A program made the translations under genes and the position numbers. From Enterovirga sp. (GTDB taxonomy: Bacteria > Pseudomonadota > Alphaproteobacteria > Rhizobiales > Beijerinckiaceae), in the NCBI GenBank assembly GCA_028290385.1, contig JAQGJZ010000267.1, positions 1 through 5,749 of the forward strand: 5,749 bases of DNA. Reading direction: 5' to 3'. Below, one piece after another: positions 5,213-5,749 of this stretch (positions within the stretch are counted from its first letter, which is position 1; the number at the start of each line of letters is the position of its first letter). Below the pieces are notes generated by a model. It had not been told where the DNA came from, searched no databases, and saw only the letters and a program-made list of their open reading frames with translations.

Positions 5213-5749
5213 TCAGGCCGCGATCCGACCTCCCAACCCGCGTTGGACGAGGATTACGAGCCCGCAAATTAGGGCCATCTGTATCGCAGAGGCCGCTGCG
5301 ATAACCGGCGTGCCTTGCCAGTTGATGTCGGAGAAAATCCGAACAGGGATCGTCACGTTTCCGGCGCCGGCCAAGAACAAGGACAGGTTGATGTCGCTGA
5401 ATGAAACGATGAATGCGAAGATCGCGCCGGATGCGATACTGGTTCTCAGTTGCGGCAGCACAACGAGCATGAAAGCCGAGACACCGCTGCAGCCGAGACT
5501 TTTTGCAGCCTCTTCCGTGGACGCCCCGATGTTCTCCAAGCCCGCAACTACGAGCCGGATTACGTAGGGGGTCGCGATAAGCGTATGGCCGAGGATCAGG
5601 CCGAGGAACCCGTTCGTCAATCCGGTCAAGGCGGCGGCGAGGTAGAGCCCCACCCCGAGCAGGATCGTCGGAACCATCAAAGGCAGCATGAAGATGCCTT
5701 CGATGACGCTGCGTCCGCGGCTGGCGAAGCGAACCACGGCCACCGCCGC
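5213..5749 (-). CDS. ABC transporter inner-membrane permease, PotC-like (5' end outside window)
   Basis: The C-terminal 178 residues of a MetI-type permease of a periplasmic-binding-protein-dependent importer. The frame is open to the window edge, and a GTG at 5743 is internal, not the start: the residues before it continue the hydrophobic family pattern. Numbering from the window edge, there are hydrophobic segments at about 16-40, 48-70, 105-127 and 148-168. The cytoplasmic EAA loop that docks on the ATPase is at 80-99 (EAAKSLG, then LP), a close match to the EAA---G---------I-LP signature. The block IVSFSDINLSLFL (114-126) resembles the PotC/PotI branch, so the substrate may be a polyamine, amino-acid derivative or similar small organic cation. 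The other permease, ATPase and binding protein would lie to the right, outside the window. Being 68 nt upstream of the amidohydrolase on the same strand, it probably shares its transcript and imports its substrate. Confidence 0.92.
   Translation of the reverse strand, partial: AAVAVVRFASRGRSVIEGIFMLPLMVPTILLGVGLYLAAALTGLTNGFLGLILGHTLIATPYVIRLVVAGLENIGASTEEAAKSLGCSGVSAFMLVVLPQLRTSIASGAIFAFIVSFSDINLSLFLAGAGNVTIPVRIFSDINWQGTPVIAAASAIQMALICGLVILVQRGLGGRIAA

Overview
The window is GC-rich DNA with gene content typical of an alphaproteobacterium (Rhizobiales or Rhodospirillales would fit). That placement is inferred from GC-rich codon use, the divergent ald/Lrp-type pair, the abundance of GntR-FCD and ABC-importer genes, and an IS481-type relic. 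No rRNA or other decisive taxonomic marker is present. I see no tRNA, rRNA, CRISPR array or intact mobile element.

Left part (1-1272): a divergent pair. The N-terminal 214 codons of alanine dehydrogenase (ald) run leftward out of the window. An Lrp/AsnC-type regulator runs rightward. The shared 141-bp gap holds two candidate dyad sites. This is the classic layout of an amino-acid-responsive activator next to the ald gene it controls.

Middle (1273-2958): a 315-bp non-coding stretch, then a GntR-family regulator with an FCD ligand domain (start placed at 1588). Its stop codon overlaps, in a shared CTAG, the stop of a decayed IS481-family transposase on the opposite strand. The transposase relic keeps the DNG and GQVERMNR motifs but is split over three frames. 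The remaining non-coding DNA up to 2958 holds a perfect 8-bp hairpin and possibly a scrap of a second transposase C-terminus.

Right part (2959-5749): three genes on the minus strand, apparently one transcription unit, read from right to left. They are a PotC-like ABC importer permease (5' end outside the window), an amidohydrolase of the imidazolonepropionase/Xaa-carboxypeptidase-like group, and a HupE/UreJ-type nickel/cobalt permease. The amidohydrolase carries an extra C-terminal tail of about 100 residues with 20 histidines.

The pairing of a metal-dependent hydrolase that has its own His-rich tail with a HupE-type metal permease is the most interesting feature. My working model is that the ABC importer brings in an amide, peptide or polyamine-like compound. 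The amidohydrolase cleaves it, and HupE plus the His tail supply or buffer the active-site metal. The GntR regulator may control the unit. The model is inference; the individual family assignments rest on motifs visible in the sequence.
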